DNA from: Obelidium mucronatum
Lineage: Eukaryota; Chytridiomycota; Chytridiomycetes; Chytridiales; Chytriomycetaceae
Assembly: GCA_025765595.1 (NCBI GenBank)
Contig: JAIVFH010000677.1
Coordinates: forward strand, 1 to 10,666
DNA length: 10,666 nucleotides
Reading direction: 5' to 3'
Shown: positions 1-8,011 of the stretch, in pieces
Layout of the letters: each line of letters begins with the position of its first letter
How positions within the stretch are numbered: the first letter of the stretch is position 1
Notes under the pieces: generated by a model
Database searches by the model: none
Told to the model about the DNA's origin: nothing
Seen by the model: only the letters and a program-made list of their open reading frames with translations
Translations under genes and position numbers: made by a program

Positions 1-373
1 AAGAAGTTTGAACTCAAATAGATCTTTCCAATATTTGACTGACACCAATCTACCAAAATCTTACTCTTCAAAATAAAATTGCCATCATAAAGGTAAGTTC
101 CACTCTCCTGCTTCTCTCATCGATACATGCAATAAGCAAGAAGATGATGAGCCCCTTGTTTTCTCTGTGAAAAAACTCAGAGCCGACCACTGACTATATT
201 CCTCCTTTCCCGCCAGTTCAACTAGTTTGCTTGCGGTATTGTGAGAGTCGCCAAGTATATTTGATTGTGTTGAAATAGGCGTCTTGGCTCCAGTAACCTA
301 CAACGCCACTTTCTTCTCAACAGTGAAATCAAGAATCGATATAAAGTATGCTTCAAAGCGACTTTTACTCCCT
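1..373. other. Unresolved left edge; possible 3' end of a plus-strand gene
   Basis: No gene can be named here. On the plus strand there is a near-perfect splice donor (AAG|GTAAGT, GT at 93-94). A possible acceptor lies at 135-136, giving a 44-bp intron, shorter than any other in the window. After it, 137-193 reads QEDDEPLVFSVKKLRADH and then TGA, which looks like a natural C-terminus. The frame upstream of the donor is open only back to position 39, because an in-frame TGA sits at 36-38 and no AG lies between, so the model fails as a simple gene. A minus-strand frame is also open over roughly 100-310 without a convincing start. Positions 200-373 otherwise hold only what is probably 3' flank. 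Confidence 0.2.
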
Positions 374-379
374 TTTATT
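374..379 (-). terminator. Poly(A) signal AATAAA of the RF2 gene
   Basis: AATAAA on the minus strand, 46 bases past the RF2 stop codon. Spacing and sequence fit a polyadenylation signal; actual cleavage is not visible. Confidence 0.5.
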
Positions 380-424
380 GAAATGTAATACAGATGCTTC
401 CAGCATACTAAACAAAAAACGAAG

Positions 425-2110
425 TTAGCATATTTGAAACTCAACTTGATGATTTTCCCACCCTTGCAAATCGCCATCAAATACGTTGTCAACATCTGAC
501 CGTTCATATCCAGTTCTCAAGTCCTTGATCATTTGGTAAGGCTGAATCACGTAACTTCTTATTTGGCTTCCCCAAGCATTTTCTGGTAAAGATGTGTATG
601 CGTCTGACTTCAACTGTGCCCTGCAAAACCAAGCACCAACACATAAATACATAAAAAAAGAATGCGTAAAAACTCAACTGGGCCATGTTATGGCGCTGTT
701 GTAACCGCGCTCTTAACATTTGCATCGCTGTAGCCTTGTTTTGGTGCTGAGATCGCTCAATCTGGCATTGTACCACAATTCCGGACGGAATATGCGTAAT
801 TCTGACTGCGCTTTCAGTCTTGTTCACGTGCTGCCCACCCGCACCCTGCGATCGCATTGCTTCAAACTTCAAGTCATTGGGATGAATATCGACATCAGCA
901 AACGATTGCGCATTTGCCTCCGCGTTTTCAGTATCGAGAGGAAAAACTTGAATTGATGCAAACGCCGTTTGACGTTTCTGTTGGCCATATGTATTTTAGA
1001 GATATGCAAAAGATAACAAACGAAACGAATCATCACGCAACTACTTCACCGAATTTGCTGATGCGGACAAATCTGTGCACTCCTGTTTCATACTTGCACC
1101 ATCCGTAGGCATAGTCTCCAGCAAATTGTATCGTTATCGTTTTGAAACCTGCCTCGCCTCGCATTTGATCGAGAATTGAGACTAGGAACGAAACAATAAG
1201 ATATCAGAAAAAAACAGAGGTATAATCGCGTTGCTTACCTTTGTAGCCTTCACTTGTACCCCACTTCTCATACATTCGGGCAATGATTCCTACCCAATCA
1301 CAAGCTTCCGTACCCCCGGCTCCGGCACGAATTTCCATGAAGCAGCTGTTCTTATCTGACGGACCAGACCTGTTGTGCGTCAGCTGACTTGTTCGTAATT
1401 GCGGCAGGTCCTTACATCATAATTTGCATGGAATATTTATCCAGATCGCGATTCAAGGCCTCCAAATCAGTCGCGACTTCAGCAAACAATTCGGAATCAT
1501 TCTCCTCCTTGGCCATCTCTATTTAAAATCGTCAAAACACCTATTTCCTCAACAATCCATTTTTTCTTTACCATGCATGCTTACTGCTTCCTCGACTCTA
1601 GTCTTGTAACCATCATAAACTTTCAATTGATCTTCTAAAGAGGATATTTTCTTCTGAGCAGCAATGGCTCGTTGTGGATCGTCTTCCCATATAGTTTCAG
1701 ACTGCAACAGGAAGAACTCCATCAGCATATATTACATGGACGATGATTTTCTCTCTTTTGACGGGTTTCACCTTGACTTCATTCTCTAGCTGCTTCAACT
1801 CCTTCACCATCGATGCCCAATCAACCTGGCCAGTCACAATCTCAAAGTTTCGGCGAATCCCAGAAACCAACTGTGACGTCGATTGAATCAACAGTTTAAC
1901 GTCTTTTGCGGTTGAGGAATCGGCGGTGTCATCAGATTGATTTCGAGGAGTGGAAGAAAATGGTCTGTGACTTTTATGATGGCTGGAAGGCAAGAGTCGA
2001 TCGCAGCTTGAAGGACTCATTATTCTTGCTCTTGGCAAATTATTCATTCGGGCTATTACGGCGTGATAGTATCGAGGTCGGATCCGTAGCCATAGTTTTG
2101 GATAGAGCAT
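425..2110 (-). CDS. Mitochondrial peptide chain release factor 2 (RF2 type)
   Basis: Class I release factor that reads stop codons and triggers peptidyl-tRNA hydrolysis, probably on mitochondrial ribosomes. Seven exons on the minus strand: 2110-1772, 1701-1585, 1516-1416, 1369-1239, 1181-1045, 977-679, 620-425; introns are 46-70 bp. The joined product is 439 aa. The first 50 or so residues are rich in Arg, Ser and His with no acidic residue, as in a mitochondrial presequence. Residues about 85-185 are the helical N-terminal domain. The PCRF-domain motif [12 protein letters not shown] is at 200-211, the catalytic GGQ at 322-324 ([20 protein letters not shown]), and the RF2-like GSQIRSYV and IKDLRTG at 392-412. 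The tripeptide that is SPF in bacterial RF2 reads SKF (271-273), and the loop after it is short. The donor of intron 5 (GTAGTT, at 1044) is weak, so 274-276 is the least certain part. The gene ends DGDLQGW then a short tail, a little shorter than bacterial RF2. RF2 rather than RF1 is favoured by GSQIRSYV and KRQTAFAS. Confidence 0.88.
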
Positions 2111-2215
2111 TTTTTTGAAGTGATTGAAAAGAAAAGTAAAAATAAAAATAAAAAAAAGAGAGAACTTTTATAAATATTAACAATTTTATATATAGTTTTA
2201 TTTAGTGTGATCAAA
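2111..2215. promoter_or_regulatory. Short intergenic spacer: RF2 promoter and upstream gene's 3' end
   Basis: This 105-bp gap separates two minus-strand genes. It contains, on the minus strand, AATAAA at 2202-2197 (14 bases past the stop of the secreted-protein gene) and a TATAAAA element at 2172-2166, about 56 bases before the RF2 start. Between the TATA element and the ATG is a T-rich tract (A-rich on the plus strand, about 2128-2160). The functions are inferred from position and consensus only. Confidence 0.4.
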
Positions 2216-3165
2216 TCAACATGTGAATCCAACCCACGGACCCCACGTGTACCCATTGGTGGTCCAGGCGTAGCATAGATATTGCTGGTGGTTATAGCAC
2301 TGGATGGCGTTGAAGGTGGGGCAAGCTCCAGACGGAGCTCCTCCAGCTGCAGTGGACGTTGGCTGCACTGTTTTACTAGTTGTTGTCGTGGTGGTTGTGG
2401 TGGGAGTTTTCGTGGTAGTTATTGGCTTTTTGGTTGTGGTTGTGCTTGTGGTTGTCGTTGTAGAAGGTGGCTTCGTGCTGGTTTTACTAACAGAAGTCGC
2501 TGTGGTGGTGCTTGCTTTTGTGGTGGTTGTAGTAGTTGTCGTTGTAGTAGAAGCTTTCTGCGTTGTTGTAACCGACGACCCACTTGGTGGCCCAGTGGGA
2601 ATTGGGAATATTTGGCTATTACAGATTCCGTTGACAAACAACTGAGGTGAATTTACGGGCCAGTCTGCGGAAGGATTCAAGACAACTGTTCCTCCTGATA
2701 GAATTGTGATGGCTTCTTCGCACGCAATCAGTGGAGACCCTTGGAGTTTGTCTTCCCCAATATACAAATCAACATGGCTGATACCCTGCTTGATGTCGGA
2801 AGCGCATTGAGCACATCCGTCTTCGTAAATGAAATACTTGCGAAGGTGTGGGATATAAATCTTGTCTCCGGGTGTGAAAACACTTTCGTCGGCGGCGAAA
2901 GTGGATGGACGGTCAAAAGTGCCGAGATCTTCTGTTGCATGAGTGTGGAGGAAAGGGTGCGCGATGACGCTGTTTCCATAATGGCCGTTTCCATCATCAT
3001 TGTCGTCGTATCCATAGGCAGTAATCTTGAAGTTGGACAGAATTTGGTTTGTGGGTGCTGTAAGTGCTAATGTTATCGATACTGATGTCAAACAACCAAC
3101 AGCTTACGCTTTACTGGAGCCGAGGAGACTGCGACAACAGCGAGAAGAACAGAGGCCAATTTCAT
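2216..3165 (-). CDS. Secreted 3D-domain (double-psi beta-barrel-like) protein with Thr-rich linker and Cys-rich C-terminal module
   Basis: Two exons on the minus strand, 3165-3108 and 3057-2216, with a 50-bp intron; 299 aa. The upstream ATG was chosen because it gives a clean signal peptide (MKLASVLLAVVAVSSA, cleavage expected after residue 16) and splices in frame. Residues 29-120 look like a 3D domain: FKITAYGYDDND, the three spaced Asp (D76, D99, D116), the segment GDKIYIPHLRKYFIYEDG, and two Cys (101, 104) that could bridge. In other families this fold occurs in cell-wall-active lytic transglycosylases and expansin-like proteins; no enzyme activity can be claimed here. Residues about 182-256 are nearly all Thr, Ser and Lys, a likely O-glycosylated spacer. 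The last 37 residues carry four Cys (265, 273, 281, 299) and many aromatics (Tyr/Trp), suggesting a small carbohydrate-binding module. CBM19-like is possible but unproven. Likely role: secreted or cell-wall protein binding polysaccharide. Confidence 0.75.
2348..2572 (-). repeat. Low-complexity Thr-codon repeat encoding the linker
   Basis: A degenerate run of ACN codons (seen as GTTGTNGTN on the plus strand) inside the secreted-protein gene. It encodes about 75 residues that are mostly Thr with Ser, Lys and Pro. Such tracts tend to vary in length between strains, and they leave long spurious open frames on the opposite strand. Confidence 0.8.
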
Positions 3166-3297
3166 TCTGGTTGCAAAAGGATACTGAGTGCCTCCCACTT
3201 GCTTAAATCCATTTCCTGTGGTCAGCTGACTGGTCACTGGCCAGAAGGGACAAGCCCTGAAGTGCTTCGCATAGAACTTCTGATTTTATTCCTATCA
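3166..3297. promoter_or_regulatory. Intergenic spacer: promoter of secreted-protein gene and 3' end of nodulin-like gene
   Basis: A 132-bp gap between two genes on the same (minus) strand. The minus strand has AATAAA at 3290-3285, only 7 bases past the transporter stop, which is unusually close for a poly(A) signal. No clear TATA element is seen upstream of the secreted-protein start. Confidence 0.3.
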
Positions 3298-5177
3298 TCA
3301 TAACCCTTCCTTGGCCTTTTTGTTTTCTTTACATCTCAGCAGAAAGAGGAGAAATGAACAGATCAAGGCGATGCACTCAATTCCTGAAAATGCTGCATAA
3401 GCTTTTGAATAGCACGCTTCTCCGTAGCAGATGGTAGCACCGTTGCTTTGACTATCATAAAGAGAGCCAAAAACCAGATTCGAAGTAACAATTCCAATTG
3501 GAACGCCTGCCATCACAAATCCACACGCGGTACCCTTTAGTTTCGAATAGATGCGTCAGGTGCCAATTTTATCGCCATTTTGTAACAAACTTACATAGAA
3601 ATGTGTGCCAAAAAAGTCTTTTGTTAGAGCAGGAAAACACGCACCCGTGCAACCAAACCCATAGCCGAAAAACACGGAGCAAAAATACAGAGCAGCTTCT
3701 GATGTGGCCCCGCATGCTAATACCAAACACGGTAGAAACACAAACACTTGAGAAATGCAAAGCAAAATGGATCGATCCACTTTGACTTTCTCAGAACATG
3801 CCATAAAATCCAATAACAAAGAAAAAGATATTCTTCCCAGGGACTGGAACACGGATAATATTGTAACGTGTATGGTGTTTTTGTAAATCACATTGGCGAG
3901 AGAGGCTTCAACAACCGTCTGACCCAAAGCAGCTTCCAGTATAGAAAACAAATTTGTAAAGTAAGTCATTCCTTGCATGAATATGAATGTGAGGGCGTAA
4001 AGCCAAAACGTGGTTGATTTTAAGATTTCGAGTGGACTCAAGTCACGCACTCCGCCGTCATCTTCCAACGCAGTTTGAGCTTCTTTGCTGAGAGAATTCT
4101 CGTGAAATTCTTCTTCTTTATGTATACTCTGAGTTGATATCACGACTATGTCATGTTTTTCTTGTTTTGCTTTCATTAGATTACTGTCTCTTGGCGTCAT
4201 GTTTGCATTAGCCATCCTCTTTCCTGTCGAAGCATTACGAATCGATAAAGATCGAGCCAACGAATTCGATCCCATACTAGCCGAGTTTCTTTTGATTGTA
4301 TGGTGAACCATCAATACTTCAGGAATCGAACCAAGGGATTCCAAAGACCCTGCAGCAGATTTTTTTAGGAGCGAATGAGGTTCCGGTACATCATCGGCAG
4401 CAGCAACTTTTCCATCATCTGGTGGAACGTCGAAAGTTGTAACACAACAAACGCCATTGACAATTGCAACAGATAAGGTCAGGAATAAGAGATAGCCCCC
4501 GGTGTCATTTGAATAGAAAGCAGAGTACATTTGACTATATATCATTCCACTGAGACCATAAAAGAGGAGTAATACACCAACGATCTTTCCAGCAGATCTT
4601 GAAGTGAAGTTTTTCACGTTTTGACCGATTGTCCCCATATAGCAGCATGTAGATCCTGCTCCAGCCATAAAGTAAAAAGTAGCCATCGCTCCTGTAGCTC
4701 CTATTTTCCAAAATACGAGAAGGAGGTCAACAGGCTGGTCGCCTGGAAATGGACCGAAAACCAACCACTAATGCGACCCGTGTATGACAGATACATTAGC
4801 AAATATCCAAGTCCAGAGAATATTACGCCAAAAAACATTGTCCATTGGGCCCCCAACCAATCGAACAGTGGTCCTATAAACAAGAATGACTGCCAAGTCC
4901 AATTAGTAAGTGAAGAATTGACGCGATCTCTCAAAAGTACTTACAATATAGAGAGAAGAGCTTCCTATTCCAGATATCGTGTTCAAGTCGGAAGATGTAT
5001 AAGAAAGTTGTGTTTTGAGTCCTTCGACCAACACGCTGAATGAAAACAAAGATCCAGCTATTTCGAAAAATTGAAACAGATGAGCACGGATGGTTGGATT
5101 GCCCAAGTTTTATTACCTGTGACCATCGACAGGCAGGAAGACACAGCTGTTGTCCATCTTTTTACAGTTGCGATCAT
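3298..5177 (-). CDS. Nodulin-like major facilitator superfamily transporter
   Basis: Five exons on the minus strand: 5177-5117, 5057-4945, 4889-4766, 4700-3595, 3534-3298; introns of 54-65 bp, all GT-AG; 546 aa. The start ATG lies in a small first exon (RWTTAVSSCLSM), matching the RW...S opening of nodulin-like MFS proteins. The N-terminal half has about six membrane segments, with LKTQLSYTSSDLNTI after the first and GPLFDWLGAQW further on, then FYFMAGAGSTCCYMGTIGQN and SAGKIVGVLLLFYGLSG. A hydrophilic Ser- and Lys-rich loop of about 130 residues (190-320) splits the protein. The C-terminal half resumes at LSPLEILKSTTFWLY and ends with VFGSLYDSQSN, then CYGEACYSKAY and a final membrane segment, as in plant NFD4-type proteins and their fungal relatives. 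The substrate is unknown; monocarboxylate-like or metal cargo cannot be told from sequence. The donor of intron 3 (GTTGGT) is weak but gives the right phase. The gene diverges from the sugar transporter. Confidence 0.85.
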
Positions 5178-5324
5178 GGTTCGCTGATTTTGACAGATAG
5201 AATTGTCTTATTTTCAAACAATCAGGACCCTGGCGCACTTCCGTCTCCAGAATAGTAGCAGTTCAATGACTGAAGAGTCCATAGAGTCTATTTCCAGGGC
5301 AGTTCTAAAATAATTAAAACCACA
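5178..5324. promoter_or_regulatory. Candidate bidirectional promoter between two MFS genes
   Basis: A 147-bp gap between the ATG codons of two divergently transcribed transporters, which must hold both 5' UTRs and both promoters. AT-rich stretches are at about 5203-5222 and 5307-5319. No canonical TATA box or named binding site stands out. Confidence 0.45.
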
Positions 5325-6931
5325 ATGTCATCACCTTCACGAGCGACTTCCGCCTCGCCGCGCAAGCAGCTAGTATCGCCGCTTGCCCTCTGTGTCTTTA
5401 CAGCGGCGCTCTCGGCGTTTACGTTTGGGTTCCACTTGGGCGAAGTCAACCAGCCGCGCCAAGCCATGAGCAACTGTGCGGCCGCAGACCGCCGCTTCAG
5501 CGCCGCCGGACTGCCAGACTGCATTCCGATGGACGACTGGGCGTGGGGCACGTTCGTGTCGCTGTTTCTGCTGGTTTGGCCGCGTTGAAACCTGGGTGCT
5601 GAGACTGAGCACAAACACAAACACAGGGCGGCACCGCCGGCGCGCTCTCCGGCGGCGCGCTTGTGCAGCGGCTCGGGCGGCGGCGGCTGCTGCTCGCGGC
5701 GAACGCGCCGTACCTGCTGGCGGCGCTGCTGCTCGCGACGGGCGGCTCGCGCGCGGCGCTGTTCGCCGGGCGCGCGTTGGGCGGGCTCGGCGCGGGCCTG
5801 GCGACGGTCGCCGTTCCGCTGTACATCGCCGAGGTGGCGCCCGTGCGCATCCGCGGCCGCCTCGGCGCCGCCAACCAGCTGGCCGTCGTCGTCGGCATCC
5901 TGGCGTCGCAGACCGTCGGCATCCCGCTGAGCACGCGCGCCACGTGGCGCTATCTGTTTGCGTGCGGCGCTGTCTCCCCGCTGGTGCAGTGCATGCTGCT
6001 GCCGTTCTGTGTCGAGAGTCCGCGGTGGCTGTCGGCGAATGGCCTCATGTCCGACGCGAGACACGCTCTGAAGAAACTCAGAGCGGACTCTGGCGCGTCG
6101 GATGGTCAGATCGAGGACGAGCTGGAGGCAATGCTGGATACGTCTGGAACAAGCCGTCAAGAAAGCACCGATGACAATGAAGGAGGTCTGATAGGCCGCA
6201 ACAATGACGAAGCGCCATTGACAGCAGGAAGCAATCATCAAACAGTTTCAATCAATGAATTATTCTTTGTCAAAGCTTTGAGACGGCCCCTGATGGCATG
6301 TATTGGCCTGCAAGTTTCTCAACAGCTGTCCGGCATCAATGCAGCGGTATTTTACTCCACAACAATCTTCAACCAAAGCTACTCTCCTGAAGTAGCTGTG
6401 AAACTCTCATTGTTGGTGTCCGTGATGAATCTGGTCATGACTGTTTTCTCCTTGTCCTTCATTGAAAAGCTTGGGCGGAAAACATTGGTTCTTGCGAGTG
6501 AATTAGGAATGATGTGCTGTGGGCTCCTTATTTATATTTCAATCAAGATTGACTTTCCTTCTTTGGTTGTGGTGGGTTTGATGGGCTTTGTTGGATTCTT
6601 TGGAGTTGGATTGGGCGCTATTCCCTGGTTGATTCTCCCAGAGCTTGTTCCGGGTTATGCTGTGAATTCGGCTGCATCTGTTTGCTCTGGAGTCAATTGG
6701 GGTTCTGGTTTAGTTGTTGCCTTCTTTTTACCCGCTGTAATTGGTTATCGTGAGTGTCGCTTTTTTTAAACTTGTATTTACACATGGAAACTGACGGCGT
6801 GTACAGTGGGCTACGATGTTTTCTTGGTTTTTAGTATCTTGTTGGCAGGGTTTGCATACTTTACCAGCGTTCATGTCCCAGAAACAAAAGGAATGACTCC
6901 GGAGGAAGTTGCACGTGTGAACCACTTCTAA
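5325..6931 (+). CDS. GLUT-like sugar transporter (MFS, sugar porter family)
   Basis: Three exons: 5325-5573, 5627-6749, 6807-6931; introns of 53 and 57 bp; 498 aa. It is a plasma-membrane type hexose carrier with 12 expected membrane segments. Family motifs in order: FGFHLGEVNQPRQ in the first helix (compare FGYxxGVINAPQ of GLUTs), GGxxGxxxGxxxxxxLGRRR at 84-103, RALGGLGAGL, PLYIAEVAPVRIRGRLGAANQL, ESPRWL, QQLSGINAAVFYSTTIF, IEKLGRKTL, and VPETKG at 481-486. Splicing exon 1 to exon 2 restores the GG...G...LGRR motif, and the second junction makes a Leu codon (C|TG). The ATG at 5325 has an A at -3 and precedes a short hydrophilic tail. The first 83 residues and the next 150 or so are encoded by DNA of about 70-83% GC, while the rest is near 40-50%. 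The exact sugar and whether it is a uniporter or proton symporter are not readable. Confidence 0.93.
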
Positions 6932-7274
6932 CGCCCAAGTCACGGAGTCCTTGTACATATACACTTTGTTAGTTCTTCCAATGTCCCAATGAATATCTCA
7001 ACACATTGATGTCCAGGTTAAAAATAGTTCAAAATACAAAGCACATGTTTTATTTAATTTTTTGTGCAAAAGAGATTTAAAGACAGCTTGTCACTTCAAG
7101 TGAAAGTAAAATTGAAACTCTGGAATCACAAAGCGCAGAAAGTAAGAATAGTAGCAATGAATTTGAGTCTTAACTATCGAATTTATTTCATCAACTTTCT
7201 TTTTGCTCTCTTGATCCGACGCCATTTCTTGTTTGGTTTTGTTTGTAATAAAGACTTTGTGGGAATATTCCATT
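6932..7274. other. Intergenic region, sugar transporter to zinc-finger gene
   Basis: A 343-bp AT-rich gap. No AATAAA follows the transporter stop closely on the plus strand; the nearest is at 7247-7252, just before the next start and more likely incidental. On the minus strand AATAAA lies near 7050. The only ORF of note is the short minus-strand frame described separately. Confidence 0.4.
7091..7225 (-). CDS. Possible very small protein, 44 aa, divergent to the zinc-finger gene
   Basis: The minus-strand ATG at 7225 sits in a fair context (AAGAAATGG) and opens MASDQESKKKVDEINSIVK, a charged start of a kind common in small helical proteins. The frame then turns aromatic and hydrophobic and stops at 7091, with a minus-strand AATAAA about 40 bases further on. 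An intron is also possible: a GT at the Val codon and a pyrimidine-rich stretch ending in CAG. No family is recognised. The only support is the start context and the poly(A)-like signal, so it may be a chance frame. Confidence 0.18.
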   Translation of the reverse strand: MASDQESKKKVDEINSIVKTQIHCYYSYFLRFVIPEFQFYFHLK

Positions 7275-7746
7275 ATGGCTGCAAAGTTAGATATCACTCC
7301 AAGCACCCGATGCCCATGCGTTGCATGCAAGAAGACGATTGAGAAAGGAAGCATTCGCTTTGGTTTCTGCGACGAAGGTGCCAACTTCAACAACTTTGCC
7401 TATGAGGTTTGTTGTCGTGTCGTTCGACTTCTCCAGTGATGTAAACAAGTCGTTTTTATAGCATCTGGCGTGTGTAACCAAGATTCAGGCACAAGTCGCA
7501 AAAGCGCAACACCGAACGTTTGAAAAGATTCCAGGCTTCAAAGCTTTGGGAACTGCGCAAGAGGAAACTTTATCGGCTCTTCAGAAGAAAGTGAATTTCA
7601 AGAAGAAGAAGGCAACCACTACAGTTCCAAAAAAGAAGGTTGCGCCTGCAGCTGAAAAAGTTGTCAAAGCCTACGTGAAGTCTCCCTTGTCGCGCGAGGA
7701 ACGGTTGGCCAAACGTGGTGGTGGCACTGTTGGCGCCACAGTATGA
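7275..7746 (+). CDS. Small free-standing PARP-type zinc-finger protein
   Basis: Two exons, 7275-7406 and 7462-7746, joined in phase 0 across a 55-bp intron; 138 aa. Residues 12-48 form a CCHC zinc site: C15-x2-C18, 26 residues, H45-x2-C48, with the KGSIRFGF segment that follows the first Cys pair in PARP zinc fingers. The intron falls exactly between Glu44 and His45, so only the spliced form has the complete site. Known PARP-type fingers bind DNA ends and breaks. The rest is basic: a Lys-rich stretch (KKVNFKKKKATTTVPKKK, about residues 83-100) and a tail of PLSREERLAKRGGG type. There is no WGR or catalytic ADP-ribosyltransferase domain, and no room for one before the stop. A nuclear DNA- or RNA-binding role is an inference. 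Small proteins of this design occur in fungi, mostly uncharacterised. Confidence 0.8.
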
Positions 7747-8011
7747 AAATTATCTCATCATCGTTGCTGTAATAGTTTGCTGAAGTTTCCTTTCATGGTT
7801 CTGCTTTGGTGTTATTTCAATAAAGGATGTGCTGCACAGAAAGGCGACTGCAAGAGGGCAGTATAATATTAGAAGTAAGTCCCTCATGCCCAAGAAATTG
7901 TTTCCAATGCACTATGCACATATTGAATATCTTTTGAATATAAGTAATAATCGCAAGAGCTAAAGAGCGCACGTGGTCCAGTAAATATAGATCTAATAAA
8001 TCTTCGATAGA
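7747..8011 (+). promoter_or_regulatory. 3' flank of zinc-finger gene and promoter of INSIG gene
   Basis: AATAAA at 7819-7824 is a likely poly(A) signal for the zinc-finger gene, 73 bases past its stop. A palindromic E-box, CACGTG, lies at 7970-7975, 36 bases before the INSIG start. E-boxes can be bound by bHLH factors, including SREBP-type proteins, but a six-base site is weak evidence and the same word occurs elsewhere in this window. Confidence 0.35.

Noticed and set aside
1697..1771. Read-through C-terminus of RF2 exon 1
   Set aside because: It is intron 1 (donor GTGAAA, acceptor TTGCAG); skipping it restores the RF2 helical domain.
2282..2650. Long plus-strand frames rich in Cys/Arg/Gly or Val
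   Set aside because: They are the antisense of the Thr-codon repeat in the secreted-protein gene and have no domain or start signal.
2216..3091. Start of the secreted protein within intron 1 (frame beginning at 3091)
   Set aside because: It would lack a signal peptide; the upstream ATG at 3165 supplies one and splices in phase.
4903..5106. Start of the nodulin-like gene at a TTG near 5106
   Set aside because: That stretch is intron 1. The ATG at 5177 with a GTAATA donor and a TAG acceptor restores the family N-terminus.
5288..6241. Long minus-strand and alternative plus-strand frames in the GC-rich block
   Set aside because: High GC removes stop codons by chance; the products are Arg/Ala low-complexity, while the frame at 5627-6749 carries sugar-porter motifs.
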